A stretch of 64,000 nucleotides of DNA, from the NCBI GenBank assembly GCA_030272585.1, contig BSYQ01000002.1, positions 8,556,001-8,620,000 of the forward strand, read 5' to 3'. Under the pieces are notes generated by a model. The model made no database searches, was not told where the DNA came from, and worked only from the letters and a program-made list of their open reading frames with translations. A program made the translations under genes and the position numbers. This DNA is from Bryopsis sp. KO-2023. Its lineage: Eukaryota; Chlorophyta; Ulvophyceae; Bryopsidales; Bryopsidaceae. Shown in pieces: positions 52,967 through 64,000 of this stretch (within the stretch, counting starts at the first letter, position 1; each line of letters opens with the position of its first letter).

Positions 52967-54612
52967 ATGAGAAGCGAGGTGTCGGTCACAATGATGGGCG
53001 CGGCATCGACAGCGCTTTTTGTTTTTCTTTCGTGCACAATAGTGGACAGCACGCCCCTGAAAACGAGTCCTTGTTTCGAATCGACCGGTGAGCAAACCTA
53101 CGCACGTGATCATGCGGCGCTGAGTTAAGACTGAGGTCTCCAAACCCTTGCACATTGTTTAGATGAGTCGTGATCATTTGAGATGCTTTTGTTTTGAACT
53201 TGTCCGGCTTGCTTGTGTTTTTTTCTCCACAGGAGGTTCCGTGTCCTCTTCAAACGCTCACCGTGACTTCAGAAAACTGCTTCGAGATGAGGTGAAAACA
53301 TTCAGATTTCTTCTGCGTGTCTTTCAAAGCTTGACAAGACTCCTCTCCGCCCTAACGCTTGTATCTTTGTGTTAGATGTTGTTCGTTTGTTCTGTGTAGT
53401 GGCTTGAAAACATTTGTTCCCGCAGGCTGACATGGATCTTGATTTCGAATCAGAGTTCGAGGCCTCCATGGAGGAGGTTGCTGGAGTTTCGTTGGAAGAT
53501 GAGGTATTGTGACCATTGGTGAAATGCTAAACTTCTGAGCGATGATTGTTAACCCCTATGGGCTTCTTTGATAATGAAGAAACCTGCTGAGGCCAGTTTC
53601 GTGTCAAGGATATCGATGAGAAGCTTTTGGAGGCCGCCTGGGATGGAGATCTTGCCCTCGTAAAGGTAAGCCCATCGTTGAAATTTTTTTATTGCTGCTG
53701 GAACTCCACATGCAAATTCAATATGGGTGAGCGGACGTTTGAATTTCGCAAGATTGAAGATCGAAAGGATTCTTCTGAAAGCGATGTTTCGCCTCAATTT
53801 AGTATGTCGAATCAAGCGCTGTTCTCACACTTGCAGGTGTTGGTTGGCCGCGGGGCGAACTTGGATTTTGTCGGTTCTGACTTGGAGCTTACGTGGTTGA
53901 ACAACCTCAACCCAATACTCAGCGCCGCCTGGAACGGGCACTTTGAAGTTGTGGAGTACTTGCTTCTCGAGGGTACTGTGCTTTGTGAAACTGATCGCTT
54001 TCCTTGCCACCTCTCCGAATCTATTTTCTGTTTTTGAACTGTGATTCTTCTCTGAAATATCTTCTTTACTTCTAGCCTCGGACAGTGAACTCAGTATTTC
54101 TCAAGCTTCACGTTTTGCACCAGCTTTCCACAGTCTATTCCTTGCAAGAAAATATTGAGAGCGACTTTTCATAAAACTGTGTCCGAGGCAGTTGAAGCCG
54201 CAGAATGTGACAATTCGTTTTTTTTTGCCAGGGGCCGATGCGGAACCTTCTTCTTTGCTGGGTATGGCTGCGAAAAACGGCCGTCTTGTGGCTGTCGAGA
54301 CTCTTCTTGAAGCAGGTGAATCTTTTATGCAACAGAATTTTGTTTGAGGTCCAACGAGATATGTCTGGCAGTGTTTAAACAAAGACCTACTACTACGAGA
54401 CCTACTACTACGTCGTTCAATGCCGCCCACGAGTAAGTAGGATTGGCCTCGTGAATAAGGGCAACTATGTAACGGGTGATCGCTTTTCGACAGGTCTTGA
54501 TAAGAATGTGAAGGACTCCAAAGGCAGGACTCCAAAGGATAAAATTTGTACATGTTTTTTCAATCCTTGCGATGAAGAAACTGAAGAGGCGTTGAATGAG
54601 CTTCTTGGCTGA
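52967..54612 (+). CDS. Ankyrin-repeat protein with N-terminal hydrophobic (signal-like) segment
   Basis: Seven exons, all joined in phase: 52967-53087, 53233-53291, 53426-53503, 53597-53665, 53837-53972, 54232-54315, 54494-54612; 221 aa. The N-terminus MRSEVSVTMMGAASTALFVF then LSCTIV is signal-peptide-like, followed by a Ser-rich stretch (GGSVSSSNAHRDFRKLLRDE). An acidic segment (MDLDFESEFEASMEE) precedes three ankyrin-type units: EKLLEAAWDGDLALVKVLVGRGANLDF, PILSAAWNGHFEVVEYLLLEGADAE and LLGMAAKNGRLVAVETLLEAGLDKNVKD-GRTP (quoted in parts). Introns fall at repeat boundaries. Ankyrin repeats bind protein partners. The signal-like start is unusual and could mean secretion or organelle targeting. 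Confidence 0.85.
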
Positions 54613-56407
54613 GGATTTTCTCATTTGGTGGAGGGTCTGGGCCAAACACTCTGTGTTCAGGGAGATTCTGTACTCTAGACAATATTTTCTTTTTTTGTTT
54701 TGTTGCAATAGAGGCCTGTGCCTCTGCGCATATAATTTTGATTGATTGATGATCAGGGCTGAAGCTATAATAATATGGGTACACAACGTTTTTGAAGACG
54801 ATCTGGTAATGCTTCAATATACTTGAGAAAAAATCTGAGAGTTTGTTTGCTTAGTTTGTTGTTTTGGATTGCTTTTTGGTGTTAGAATCAAGTCGCCAGG
54901 TATCGTTTGTTCATACAAGTAGAAATACTCGATCGAGTATTTTATTGTAGAAGTCGCAATTTCTACTGTGTTGAAATCGCCCTGTTGTTAGTGAACTTTC
55001 TTGTAACCATGTTCTGCTAAGTGAAACTGTGTTCTCACAAATCTGATCAAGCAATAATGAATCGACGAATGTTGTCCTTGATATGAGTCTGAAAAAAACG
55101 ATTCAATTACAACCAGAAATGATCCACTGCATATGAATACACAGTGTTTTCTACCGAACTGTTTTCGGATCCAAAGTGAGGAAAGGAGTCGGCGGGCAAT
55201 ACTTTGTGGATGAGGTTGAAAACAGGGCTGATTGCGTTGTTGGGGGTGTAGATGCATGAAAATAGATGCAAAATCGTTTGCCTGGGGCTTCCGCAGCAGT
55301 CCCCCCTAAGTTTACTTTGAAGTGGATTGCGGAACACACTAAAAATAAAATAAAAAATATCAAAACCTCTATTCGCTGGCAGCCGTGAACTCAGTAGTCG
55401 CGGACAAGGTAGTTGGCAGTTGAAGACGCAGAGTGCGGTCGACAAAACCCCAAAACGACAGAAACTCGTTACAGACGTGGCTGCAACGGGCGTTTTGTCG
55501 AAACGTGGATTGATTATCGTGTCGTTCATTGTCACTGTAATGAGATTCAATTTCACACCTACTCGAACGAAAGCTGCGTGGTGCCTACGGTTTGTCAAAA
55601 CAAAAGGATTCGAACCCTCGACGGGACGTGCTCGAAACTCAAACGTGTGCACCAAGCCACGGTCCTGCCTCCGATCGATCAGCCGCCTCTCGATTTAAAT
55701 ACCCTTCCCGGGAAAATTTCATTTCCATCACACCCACACTTGCTTGTCAAATTGAAAGTCAGATATTGTTTTACTGACCCGCAAAAAAAGAGTCACAGGC
55801 AAGTTTTTCTCCCTAATATTCTAATGAGGATAAATGATTTCCGCATGATTAGTTTAATTCAAGGCTTCCCTATTCATTCCATGCCTCATCTATTCTTCTT
55901 TAAAAAATAAAACACACATTCTCAAAAACATCTGCCCCCAGCTTAGGTCATTTTATTGTATCAGCTTCTATCATCATTACAATAAGTAACTGAGTTTCGG
56001 TGAGTGGAGGACCGCCCGTTAATTCTTCTTTTTTGCATCCCACTTTGTTTTTGAAAAGACAGTCTGGCAGTCGAAAAGATGATGGCGGCAAAGAAATTGT
56101 TGAAGAAATCAACCAATGTTTTAAGAAAAAAACAGCCACCACAACTCATTGATGCTCGAAAAAAACGGCCCCTAGCTGAGCCAGACTGAACATACCCTGA
56201 TAAGGGAAAGCGACATGATTTTTTTTTCCCCTCTATTTTTGATTTACTTGATGTTTAGTTAAGTAGTTTTCTGATGATAAGGACAGCCAACCACAACCCC
56301 TTTTCCCTTTTTTAGAAATCAAATTTACTGCTGCTGGCCAGGGTGAACGTGCTTTTTTTTTCTATTCGTAGTTGGGGATATATTCTTTTGGGAACTTGAA
56401 GTGATCG
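54613..56407. other. No confident gene; one tRNA-promoter-like site
   Basis: Read on minus, ~55670-55600 has TGGCTTGGTGCACACG and GAGGGTTCGAATCC (A- and B-box-like) without pairing acceptor ends, perhaps a SINE or tRNA relic. 56220-56345 matches 45380-45500. Confidence 0.4.
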
Positions 56408-56497
56408 GGTCGGGTGGTCTAGCCTGGTCAAGACATCGCATTGGAGAGGGACATCCCACTATCGCAAAAATCGGGGGTTCGAATCCCCCTCCGACCC
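56408..56497 (+). ncRNA. tRNA-like sequence B
   Basis: Acceptor GGTCGGG/TCCGACC (last pair G-T), good D arm GTCT-AGCCTGGTCA-AGAC, T arm GGGGG-TTCGAAT-CCCCC. The 38 bases between D and T arms (56435-56472) give no clear anticodon arm; ATCGC occurs twice there as a direct repeat. Could be a tRNA with an intron, a type II tRNA with an odd variable arm, or a pseudogene. Confidence 0.5.
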
Positions 56498-57699
56498 CTT
56501 TATGACCCTTTTTGGTCGTCCCAGCTATGTGAACCTTCCTGTTTCTTGTCCTTCCCTTTGCAGTTTCTGCAAGAGTGGTTAGTGCTGTCCTGGGCACCTC
56601 AAAATCATGCAACAGATGGATGGCCTGAGTGAGAATGAATAATCTTTCTCTGGTTTGTGTGCAACAAAATTCCATACACTCCAAAAACAAAAAGCAAATG
56701 AGTGGAGCAATGCTAATAATTCTTGTAAAGAGTTGAAAAGAACCTGATCAAGTATGGCTACTAAACACAAATAAGCCAGGTCTCTTTCTCCCCCATTGAT
56801 TATTTGATATTATTTCGTTTACTTTGTGTCCAACCACTCACCTCATTCCAGTTCAACCGCCCTATTAAACAAGACTCTATCAAGCTAGGTCAGCATCTTA
56901 CTGTAGAAGCAACAATCACTCTTTTTTCTTGTTAACTGGGGACAGACTGTAGATGGCAGTGAAGGTTTATGTGAAAGTGCCACTTCACAAAAGCAGTGAC
57001 TTCTTTTTTGATATCACCTTAGTTTCCCCCCATCGCAACCAATGTTCCATGTGCAGGGAAAACCCAATCCGCCAGGACACATGCACCTCGTCTTGAAATC
57101 TTGTCGTCAGAATAACGATGATGGCAATGCTGTGACAACGAGGGTTACCTGGGTGTGTTCCCAGACTGTTTCGTCGCCACCAACAAAAGACGACTTTCAC
57201 AACTCGTTGTGGAATCACATGATACGACATGCTGTTACCTCGCAGCCCGCAACACAGCCGATTTTGTTTCTTTCGGTTGATCCACATCCTAAAAAGTCGG
57301 TGGCTGGAGCCTTCAGGCGGTGTGCGACCAACTGCGATTCGAGGAGTGAAGCTGGAAGAGAAAGGGGACTAATTGTCACGGTACGCCGCTGATCGCTTGT
57401 TCACATTTGCGTCTCGATCAGAAGTACGTTTTTCTGATTGTAGAGGGGCTTGGAGCAGGGAAATTGCCCTCTGCCTGGAGGGCAATTCATTGGACGGCGA
57501 CCAGAATCTGTTGGTTTGTGGGAAATTGTAACTTTATTATTTTATTTTTTTTGGCCTGGTTGGAATTTTCAATTGTAATTTTTGAAGTGTTGTAAGTTTT
57601 TTTGTCTAGTTAGTCTAGTTGTTTTGAAAGGCTGCATGTGGAATGCACAGGAAATGATAAAAACGAGGTTTCCACTGGAAGTGCTGGAAACACATCCTC
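56498..57699. other. No confident gene
   Basis: A plus-strand open frame at 57042-57392 (PPGHMHLVLKSCRQNNDD…) has no recognised family. Confidence 0.4.
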
Positions 57700-57960
57700 T
57701 GCTGAGTCAAGGGAATGAAGCAAGAAAGAAAAATGCTGCACTTGCTCTATCTAATTTAGCTGACAGGAAAATGGAGAACCAAGCTACAATCTCCGGGCAA
57801 GGAGGTATTTCACCTTTGGTGGAGTTGCTGAAGTGTGGTAACAAAGGGGTCTACATCGATGCTTGTTGGAGATATCTCCAACGACCAATCGGGCATCCAG
57901 AGCTTGGGGGCTGCCTCTGAACTGATAATCTGCCCATGGAAATTCTCTGCAAATCCGTTC
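57700..57960 (+). pseudogene. Armadillo-repeat fragment
   Basis: SQGNEARKKNAALALSNLAD then ENQATISGQGGISPLVELLK is a textbook armadillo repeat. It continues, after a frame shift near 57840, as DISNDQSGIQSLGAASELI of the next repeat. No flanking repeats or splice sites could be joined, so it is probably a relic of an ARM-repeat gene. Confidence 0.6.
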
Positions 57961-60337
57961 AGCAAACTCGAGACACCATCATTACATTCCCTAGGGGCGG
58001 TCAGGGGAGTTTCAAATCCCGGATGGAGATCTGATCTAACTTCGTTGGATCATTTGTCAATGGGGTAGAAAACTGTGGAACCCTATCACCATTACAGGCT
58101 GCTATGATGATAAACGAGGGAATCTTTCTTCTTTGCTTTTCTTTTTCTCTTGGAAGTTATATGATGGACTGAGTTACTGAGTAGCTGGGCAGTCAAGTTG
58201 AAACAAGCTTGTAGAAACCTTAGTTTTTCCTCGTGTACGCTGTTTGCTAAACAATGGTTCTGTTGTAATTGCACCAACCCACTTGGTTTCCCAACAAAAG
58301 CGAAAAACCCCACAGCCGACTTGGCTGTGCATTCAATGTTGCTTACTCGGCAACATGGAAAAAGAAAGAAAAGTTTGGTGTGGTGATAGTTGTGTTTTCT
58401 TTCCGATATCAAGATGCAGTCTATAGAAAAGGAGGGTTAGATTGGATGTAATGGAAGGGAGTGATAGGGGTGAGTACGAGTGATGGGGAAGAAGTACGGG
58501 AAAAGGGGTTGTATTGCTGGTGGGCAGGACAAACAGTACGCATGGATACGGGAATATATATTGGTGCTGTGGGTCATGTTTGTTGAGCTCTGTAAGTCCT
58601 CTTCAGGCATAAGCCTTGGTGTCAAGGTTGTGTTGTACGAGTCCCCCGCTTATTCGACTCTATTTTTGGACTGTCTGGTCCAAAAACGCCTGTCGCTTGT
58701 TTTCGGCCAGATTTTCCAGCCCTTGCTGGGCAGATTGGACCAAGTTCATTTGACAGGCCAGGTTGACCGACGCACTGTTCAATCCTGCAGCACAGTTCTA
58801 AGCCTTTGCTCCTGGGAATTCGTGACCTCCATCATCTGAGCCAATTTCAAATCTTGTTCCAGTTTTTACAAAGTTTTTTGATTCGCTCGAGCAATCATTG
58901 ATGGCTCCTGAGAAACAAAGGGGAAAAAAAAATGAAAACATCGTGTCGAATGTATAGAAATCAACAAAGAGTATAACGATATTTGGCCGAGGCGACCCTG
59001 AGGGTTAAGTTTGCAAGCCAATCAGGAATAGTTGTATTTGAGATGCGGGAAAAAGGTGAAAATTTTTTCGATTCGACACTTTTGAGGATAGGATAGGAGT
59101 GCATCTCACAGCTAAGACGCTCAAAGTTGCAATGCCCAGGGGCGAAATATGTCGACTTGGGGTGAAATTTGCTTAGAAACTAGGGTCTTTATCAGAATTT
59201 GGCTTTGTGGGATGGGTTGGTATCTTGGGTTTTTATTCATTGCTTCTTTGTAAGGCTCTCTTATTTTGTGGGTAGAACTGTACCACAGTCAATCAAGTTT
59301 CTTAAATCTACATTGACTTGATGATTTTATTTGCCTACAGTTGACAAGACAAGTGTAGAAGAAAACTACCGGCTATGAATCATATCTCAGATTGTTCTGT
59401 TGCTTACGAGAAACTCACAAACACTCCCTGGAATTCCCCAAAAACCGAGTCCAGAGAGAATGAACGTTGAGCTGCAGTGCAGTTTGGTTCCATTTGTGTT
59501 GTCTCTTCGAAGACAACACAACACTGTTGCAACAGGAGCTGCAAGGATAACTTCCCACCCAACTCGCAGAAATCGAAGTTCGCCACCTTTTTTTATTTCA
59601 ATTATTTCCTGCCATAGCAAGTGCTGCATGGCTCACTAGTACTTTTTTTTCATAAGCTTTGGATGTTGCATTTGAGGGTGCGAAAGACCCCCAAGAACTC
59701 AGCAGTAATTTTTTTCTCGAAGTTTTGCTTTTCTAACGAGGTGCGGCCTGGAGTCTTGTTTTTTTTTTAACTTCCTCTTGGATCCATACCATTAATTTTT
59801 ATGCAATCGCTGACTCTGTTTTGGGGGGTAGATAATAGCACCTCTCGAATAAATTTATTCAAGCCTTTTTAAGAACTGACTCCATTTTTTGAAGATCAGG
59901 GGGGAAACCTTTTTGGGGGAAGTCATGATGGATTTTATTATGCACATAAGACATTTTTCCACAATTTTCTCAAGAACTAGCTTTGAAAAATACATGCACC
60001 ACAACCAAGCATAGGACCCAGAGAGACCGTCCAATATCTTCTTTTTATGCTTTCATTTTCTTCTTCTTCTTCCCAGCATAATTGTGCTGGTATCCCAGCC
60101 ATTCGATAAGCAAAATTGTTAGGCTCCAAATCTGGCCAACTGAGAGTTTACTTAACATTGTGCTTACAGATTCAATCCACTGAGCAAATCAGACGTGGGG
60201 ATTTATAGGACTTCCAGCAGATCTCAATTTTTCACACAAAAACACACAAAGCCATCTTTTGGATGTTCGACCATGCGAAAGGTATTACAGCCACTAAAAA
60301 GACCCGACAGCCGTAACAAGAGAAGTTTAACTGAGAC
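57961..60337. other. No gene seen
   Basis: Homopolymer-rich DNA with short ORFs; 58480-58839 is open but unrecognised. Confidence 0.45.
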
Positions 60338-61429
60338 TCAGACTTCGTACTCTTTGGAAAAAAAGTGGGCTAAAAAGTCCCACACAAAGATGTTCCAGCG
60401 CGTCACAACAGTGAGCTTGTCCTGGGTCAAAAAAATACCTAAGGTGTGAAAGCATTGGCATCCTACATTGAACCTGTGGAGGTAACGATCCTCGTCGGCA
60501 ACACCACGAACCACCACGTAATCCCAGTTATCCGGATGGAATGCGACTTTGCTTTCGTTTGACCCCATGGAAGAGAAGAAGTTAACTCGCGCGTCGATAA
60601 CTCGCACACGCTCGAAGGTTTCTAGAGCCCATATATGAATGGTACGGCCAGTCCCACTGATGATCAAACGGTCCTTAACATCCACGTGGCAGGCGGGACA
60701 GAAAGACCCCTTGAGCGTTCTCACGCAAGCAGAGGAGGCCAAGCTCCACACGTCGAGATCTCCACTGCTCAATCCACATATCAACAGACCCCTTTCCGTA
60801 TCGAAAGCCGCACACTTGAGATCGTGACCCTGGTCAACAACTTCATTCAAAACCTTGGCACGAGTCCAATCCGCTTTTCTCCACAGCTCAAGACCCCCGC
60901 GCTGACCACCAATGGCCACGAGCTCTTCTCCGACGTCCACAATCACATTCACTCTAAAACTGAGCACGAAAGACGTCGTGCTTCGCAAATCAGGTATCTC
61001 TAAGACTACCACGCGTCGATGCTCATACCCGCTCTTGCCAAGGAGGATGCCATCGATCAAGCACAAACAGGTGAAAGTCGGTTGAAAATCCGCGGTAGAG
61101 ACCTGGTCTTTTTCAGCGTCAAACAATTCAATCTCCACCGGCATCGAGACCGCAATCATATCGCCCTGCTTAACACAACTCCGCCCATCGTAAGACTCGT
61201 TTGCAGGCCACTGACTTTTCTGGAACGGGATACGTTTCGGCACAACAGTGCCGCATCGCCAGGCTCTCTCCACCCCAAGTTTTCTCGCGAAACGGTCTTC
61301 CCTGGTGACATCTTTCCAAGCCTTAGAAACCAAGGCGCAACTGACCAAGGTCCTTGCAGAGAACCCCTCGAAGATTCGACCGAGAACGCCACTCGGCAGC
61401 TCCCACTCAACAGGCACGCAGTCACTCAT
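60338..61429 (-). CDS. F-box/WD40-repeat protein 6
   Basis: 363 aa, intronless, ATG at 61429 (MSDCVPVEWELPSGVLGRIF). F-box: IFEGFSARTLVSCALVSKAWKDV. WD-like strands: VAIGGQRGGLELWRK, CGLSSGDLDVWSL, ISGTGRTIHIWAL, and the C-terminal VVTRWNIFVWDF. Closest to gene 2 (shared AWRCGTVVPK and DRFARK/DRFDRK). Blades are partly degenerate, lacking several GH and WD dipeptides. Inferred SCF substrate receptor. Confidence 0.88.
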   Translation of the reverse strand: MSDCVPVEWELPSGVLGRIFEGFSARTLVSCALVSKAWKDVTREDRFARKLGVERAWRCGTVVPKRIPFQKSQWPANESYDGRSCVKQGDMIAVSMPVEIELFDAEKDQVSTADFQPTFTCLCLIDGILLGKSGYEHRRVVVLEIPDLRSTTSFVLSFRVNVIVDVGEELVAIGGQRGGLELWRKADWTRAKVLNEVVDQGHDLKCAAFDTERGLLICGLSSGDLDVWSLASSACVRTLKGSFCPACHVDVKDRLIISGTGRTIHIWALETFERVRVIDARVNFFSSMGSNESKVAFHPDNWDYVVVRGVADEDRYLHRFNVGCQCFHTLGIFLTQDKLTVVTRWNIFVWDFLAHFFSKEYEV

Positions 61430-61549
61430 TATACGAAGCTCAACGCACAACGTCAACAGCTGTGACGATCAACCCTCGGAGACTTCCCTATACACCAGAA
61501 CCAAAGCACCACGTCACCATGACTGACAGCTTAATAATGACCGATTCTC

Positions 61550-61700
61550 ACGCAGACCCCTTGGGAAAAAAAAGAATTCATTCCCCAGGAAAAAAAAAAA
61601 CCCTGAAAAGAGGATCCTTCTTTTTCACGCAGACCCCTTAAGAAAAAAAAAGAATTCATTCCCCAGGAAAAAGAAAACACCCCTGAAACGATGATCCTTC
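61550..61700 (+). repeat. Tandem duplication upstream of F-box gene 6
   Basis: CACGCAGACCCCTT … AAGAATTCATTCCCCAGGAA … GATCCTTCT occurs twice in direct order, unit ~77 bases, with homopolymer length differences. Confidence 0.85.
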
Positions 61701-62362
61701 TAAGGTAAACGATAAAGAGAAAAGAGTGATCCTGGACGGACGTATTCTTCGAGGGCGCTTCCTGATCAAAACGTCGATCGAAAAAAAAAAGGGCAACGTG
61801 CCGTTGGTGCCAGTGGGTGGTATCGAAGGCGCTTTTCAGACTTCACCTTGCAGAAAGTTCGTCGATTTGCCAAGCCGAGGCGGTAGGTTTCACCGATTTG
61901 CAATTCAGGGGGGGGGGGTGCTCAGTTGCTGCCCAACGTTGGACACGTCCGCTTTTATGTGTGAGAGTGTGCAACGCTTTCCAACGCTTTCGACAGTGAA
62001 AAGACTATCAATAGAAGCTCTCCTCTTTTTTGACGAAAATACAGTGAAAGAAAGACAGTGAGAGAGTGAGAGGTATGATCGTGTGTGTCTGTTTTATCAG
62101 AAATCTGTGGATTCGGTTCTGTCCAGTACAATTTTATATTTGTGTTTTTTTGCAGTATGAATGGGGTTTCTGAAGATTTTTTCAAGATTCAATTTCAGGT
62201 TCTAAGTGGACAATAGATAATTTTTAGGTAGTAGTCTTGTTACTCCTTATTATAAGATTCTGAATCAGTTTTTTAGAGCAGCTTTGCAAAGAGGGTAGGA
62301 AAAAGAAAGTGAGAGACTAATGGGTCAGTCATAGATAAACAAAAGACATGAGTCTTACTCAC
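61701..62362. other. No gene seen
   Basis: Short ORFs; a G run at ~61909-61919. Confidence 0.4.
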
Positions 62363-62465
62363 AGCTGAGGCTTTTCAATCAAACGGCCAGAGAAATCTCC
62401 TGGGGTGAAATTGTCGTGGAGATCCGTCACCAGATCTCCAGAGACGCCACTCCGTTGCATCATGT
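62363..62465 (-). CDS. Candidate isolated exon
   Basis: Bounded by a TTCCTTTAG acceptor and a strong GTGAGTAAG donor; encodes MMQRSGVSGDLVTDLHDNF then TPGDFSGRLIEKPQL. No family recognised and no neighbouring exon identified. It lies between F-box gene 6 and the BiP relic. Confidence 0.25.
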
Positions 62466-62650
62466 CTAAAGGAACAAAGCAACTGATCGTTTACAAAAAT
62501 CCATCGGCCAGGACCGATCAAGTCCACATGATATAAGAAACCTCCGATTATCTTGACCATCTATCGTTTGCTCTTTACATCCCACCCCGGAAATGAATGA
62601 TAAAATCCACTCAAATCTTGGGTAAGAAAGCCATCCTGGATTACAAGTCA

Positions 62651-63430
62651 TCGTGGTTTTCCCCAAGATCCTCATCATCACCGCCGCCTTCTCCACCGCC
62701 AGATTGGTAGGCATCGGCGACGATGGACTGACAGATATTCTTATCTTCTTTCAGTCGCTCGTTGTATTCTTCAACATCAGCGTCAGAATTCTCATCGAGC
62801 CACTCGAGGACTTCCTGAACAGCTTCTGTAACCTTTTGTCCCCCTCCTTCAGGTTCCCGCCAAATTTGTCCTCAAACGTGTTCTTCATGTTGTAGCAGTG
62901 TTTCTCAATTCCTGGCATCCACCTTCTTTTTCTTCAGTTTGTCTTGCTCGGCGAATTCCCCCGCCTCTTGAACCATTCTTTGGATGTCCTCCGCACTCAA
63001 TCGCCTCTTGTCCTTAGCGATGGTGATATTTTCCTTGTTTCTCGTTTTGTTTTTTTTTGCTCTTATCTTCAGCAGACACACTGAGGATACCGTTGGTATC
63101 GATTTTGAGTGTCACTTCTATCTGGGGGACCTCTGGCGGCGGAAAAAATTCCATTCAAGTCGAACTGACCCAACTTGCGGTTATCCTTGCTCATTGCTCT
63201 CTCTCACCCTCGAAAATCTGGATCGTCACATTGGTCTGTTGGTCTTGGTAGGTAGCGAAGACCTGGGACTTCTTGGTTGGGATTACAGTGTCCCTAGGCA
63301 TGAGCTTAGTCATCACTCCATCAACAGTCTCAATAACCAAAGTCAAAGGAGCCACATCCAAAAGGATAACCTTATCCATAATGAACAAACTCATTCGTTC
63401 GACAACGAACAAGTTTCTCAAAATCATCCA
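62651..63430 (-). pseudogene. BiP/GRP78-type HSP70 pseudogene, copy 2, ending HDDL
   Basis: Minus strand: [46 protein letters not shown], then frame breaks, GRRLSAEDIQRMVQEAGE and KNTFEDKFGG. It ends GGGEGGDDEDLGENHDDL with a stop near 62651. Matches copy 1 (23297-24070) closely, with its own indels and a poly-A/T expansion. Only the substrate-binding half remains. HDEL has become HDDL. Confidence 0.85.
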
Positions 63431-63654
63431 TTTCTTCTCCCTGTTTCTCTACTGAAAATTAGTCTGTTCATTCCTTCGTTTTTTTTATGCCAGGCGTTAA
63501 AGAGTGTCCAAACTGATCGTTGGGTGCAGCCAAAACCAGCTTTTCCAAGCTGGTCGGAAAAGTAGATGGGTGGTGATTGGGTGGTTTCGGGTTGGAGCTG
63601 CACCCACAGTCTGACTGATCTTGAGGAATGGGCCGGTGGGCTGGCAGTGGGGTT

Positions 63655-64000
63655 TATCGCTTTTGTTGGAAAACCAAGTGGGTTGATGCAAATTATAACA
63701 GAACCATGAACATTCAGGGTCCACTTAGACACGCACGCACACCAGGGCACGAAAACAACAGCAGTTTTTTTTCCTCAACATGCATGAAAATCCCCCCAAA
63801 AGAGGTAAAAAGTAACATCGAAAACAAAAACAAAAACCCCGCCGGCGGTTTCAGCACCGGCGGCTACGACCTCTCTGGCGCATGACAATTCGAGAGTGAA
63901 GGTTCGAACCCGGGACCTGGTGTCCAGGGATCCTCTAGCAGATCCCCTTGACCAGCGGGCGAACGATGACACGCAGCGATGTCGCACTCAAGAACCCCCC
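63655..64000. repeat. Interspersed repeat R4, copy 2, cut by window end
   Basis: Direct copy of 33240-33590, with the same CCGGCGGTTTCAGCACCGGC hairpin and B-box. It begins directly beyond the BiP relic region and continues past the window. Confidence 0.75.

Overview
The window is nuclear DNA of a eukaryote. Genes are split by GT-AG introns of roughly 70 to 450 bases with long pyrimidine/poly-T tracts before the acceptors, tRNA genes are scattered singly, a BiP-type chaperone copy ends in the ER signal HDEL, and most of the sequence is transposon-derived. There is no bacterial operon layout. Dilute-domain myosin, F-box/WD40, dUTPase-like and Crypton pieces fit a protist or alga, but the sequence does not let me name the lineage.

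Layout. 1-3.57 kb: a ten-exon Crypton-type tyrosine-recombinase gene with a GCR1-like DNA-binding tail, cut by the window start. 3.6-7.1 kb: remnants of host genes on the minus strand (a dilute-domain myosin exon, a SEC12/PREB-like WD exon) and two unassigned ORFs. 7.2-9.0 kb: duplicated, tRNA-bearing repeat DNA holding a hAT-type MITE. 9.96-11.0 kb: F-box/WD40 gene 1. 14.5-19.3 kb: a complete tyrosine-recombinase retrotransposon of Ngaro/PAT type with split direct repeats, lying between two inverted arrays of a 10-12 base repeat. 21.1-22.2 kb: F-box/WD40 gene 2. 23.3-24.4 kb: BiP pseudogene copy 1. 25.2-27.5 kb: a 716-codon ORF of unknown function. 28.8 kb: an orphan dUTPase end. 29-35 kb: interspersed repeats. 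36-37.6 kb: the only split F-box/WD40 gene. 38.6-40.3 kb: an inverted duplication with tRNA-Arg, tRNA-Leu and a tRNA-Arg relic. 40.6-42.0 kb: a foldback hAT-type element. 42.2-43.3 and 47.3-48.3 kb: F-box/WD40 genes 4 and 5. 48.5-49.7 kb: a MITE directly upstream of a zinc-knuckle ORF. 50.9-52.5 kb: an internally deleted hAT transposon. 53.0-54.6 kb: a seven-exon ankyrin gene. 56-58 kb: a tRNA-like locus and an armadillo fragment. 60.3-61.4 kb: F-box/WD40 gene 6. 62.6-63.4 kb: BiP pseudogene copy 2. 63.65-64.0 kb: a repeat running off the window.

Two themes link the parts. First, one host gene family (F-box plus WD40, each protein starting Met-Ser-Asp) is spread over 50 kb on both strands in six copies. 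Second, there are at least four cut-and-paste or recombinase-based element classes (Crypton, YR retrotransposon, hAT, hAT-type MITEs). Several have directly visible boundaries: three MITEs have exact 8-base target duplications, and the retrotransposon has identical 179-base split repeats. Splice sites and domain assignments come from reading the sequence by eye; no database search was run.
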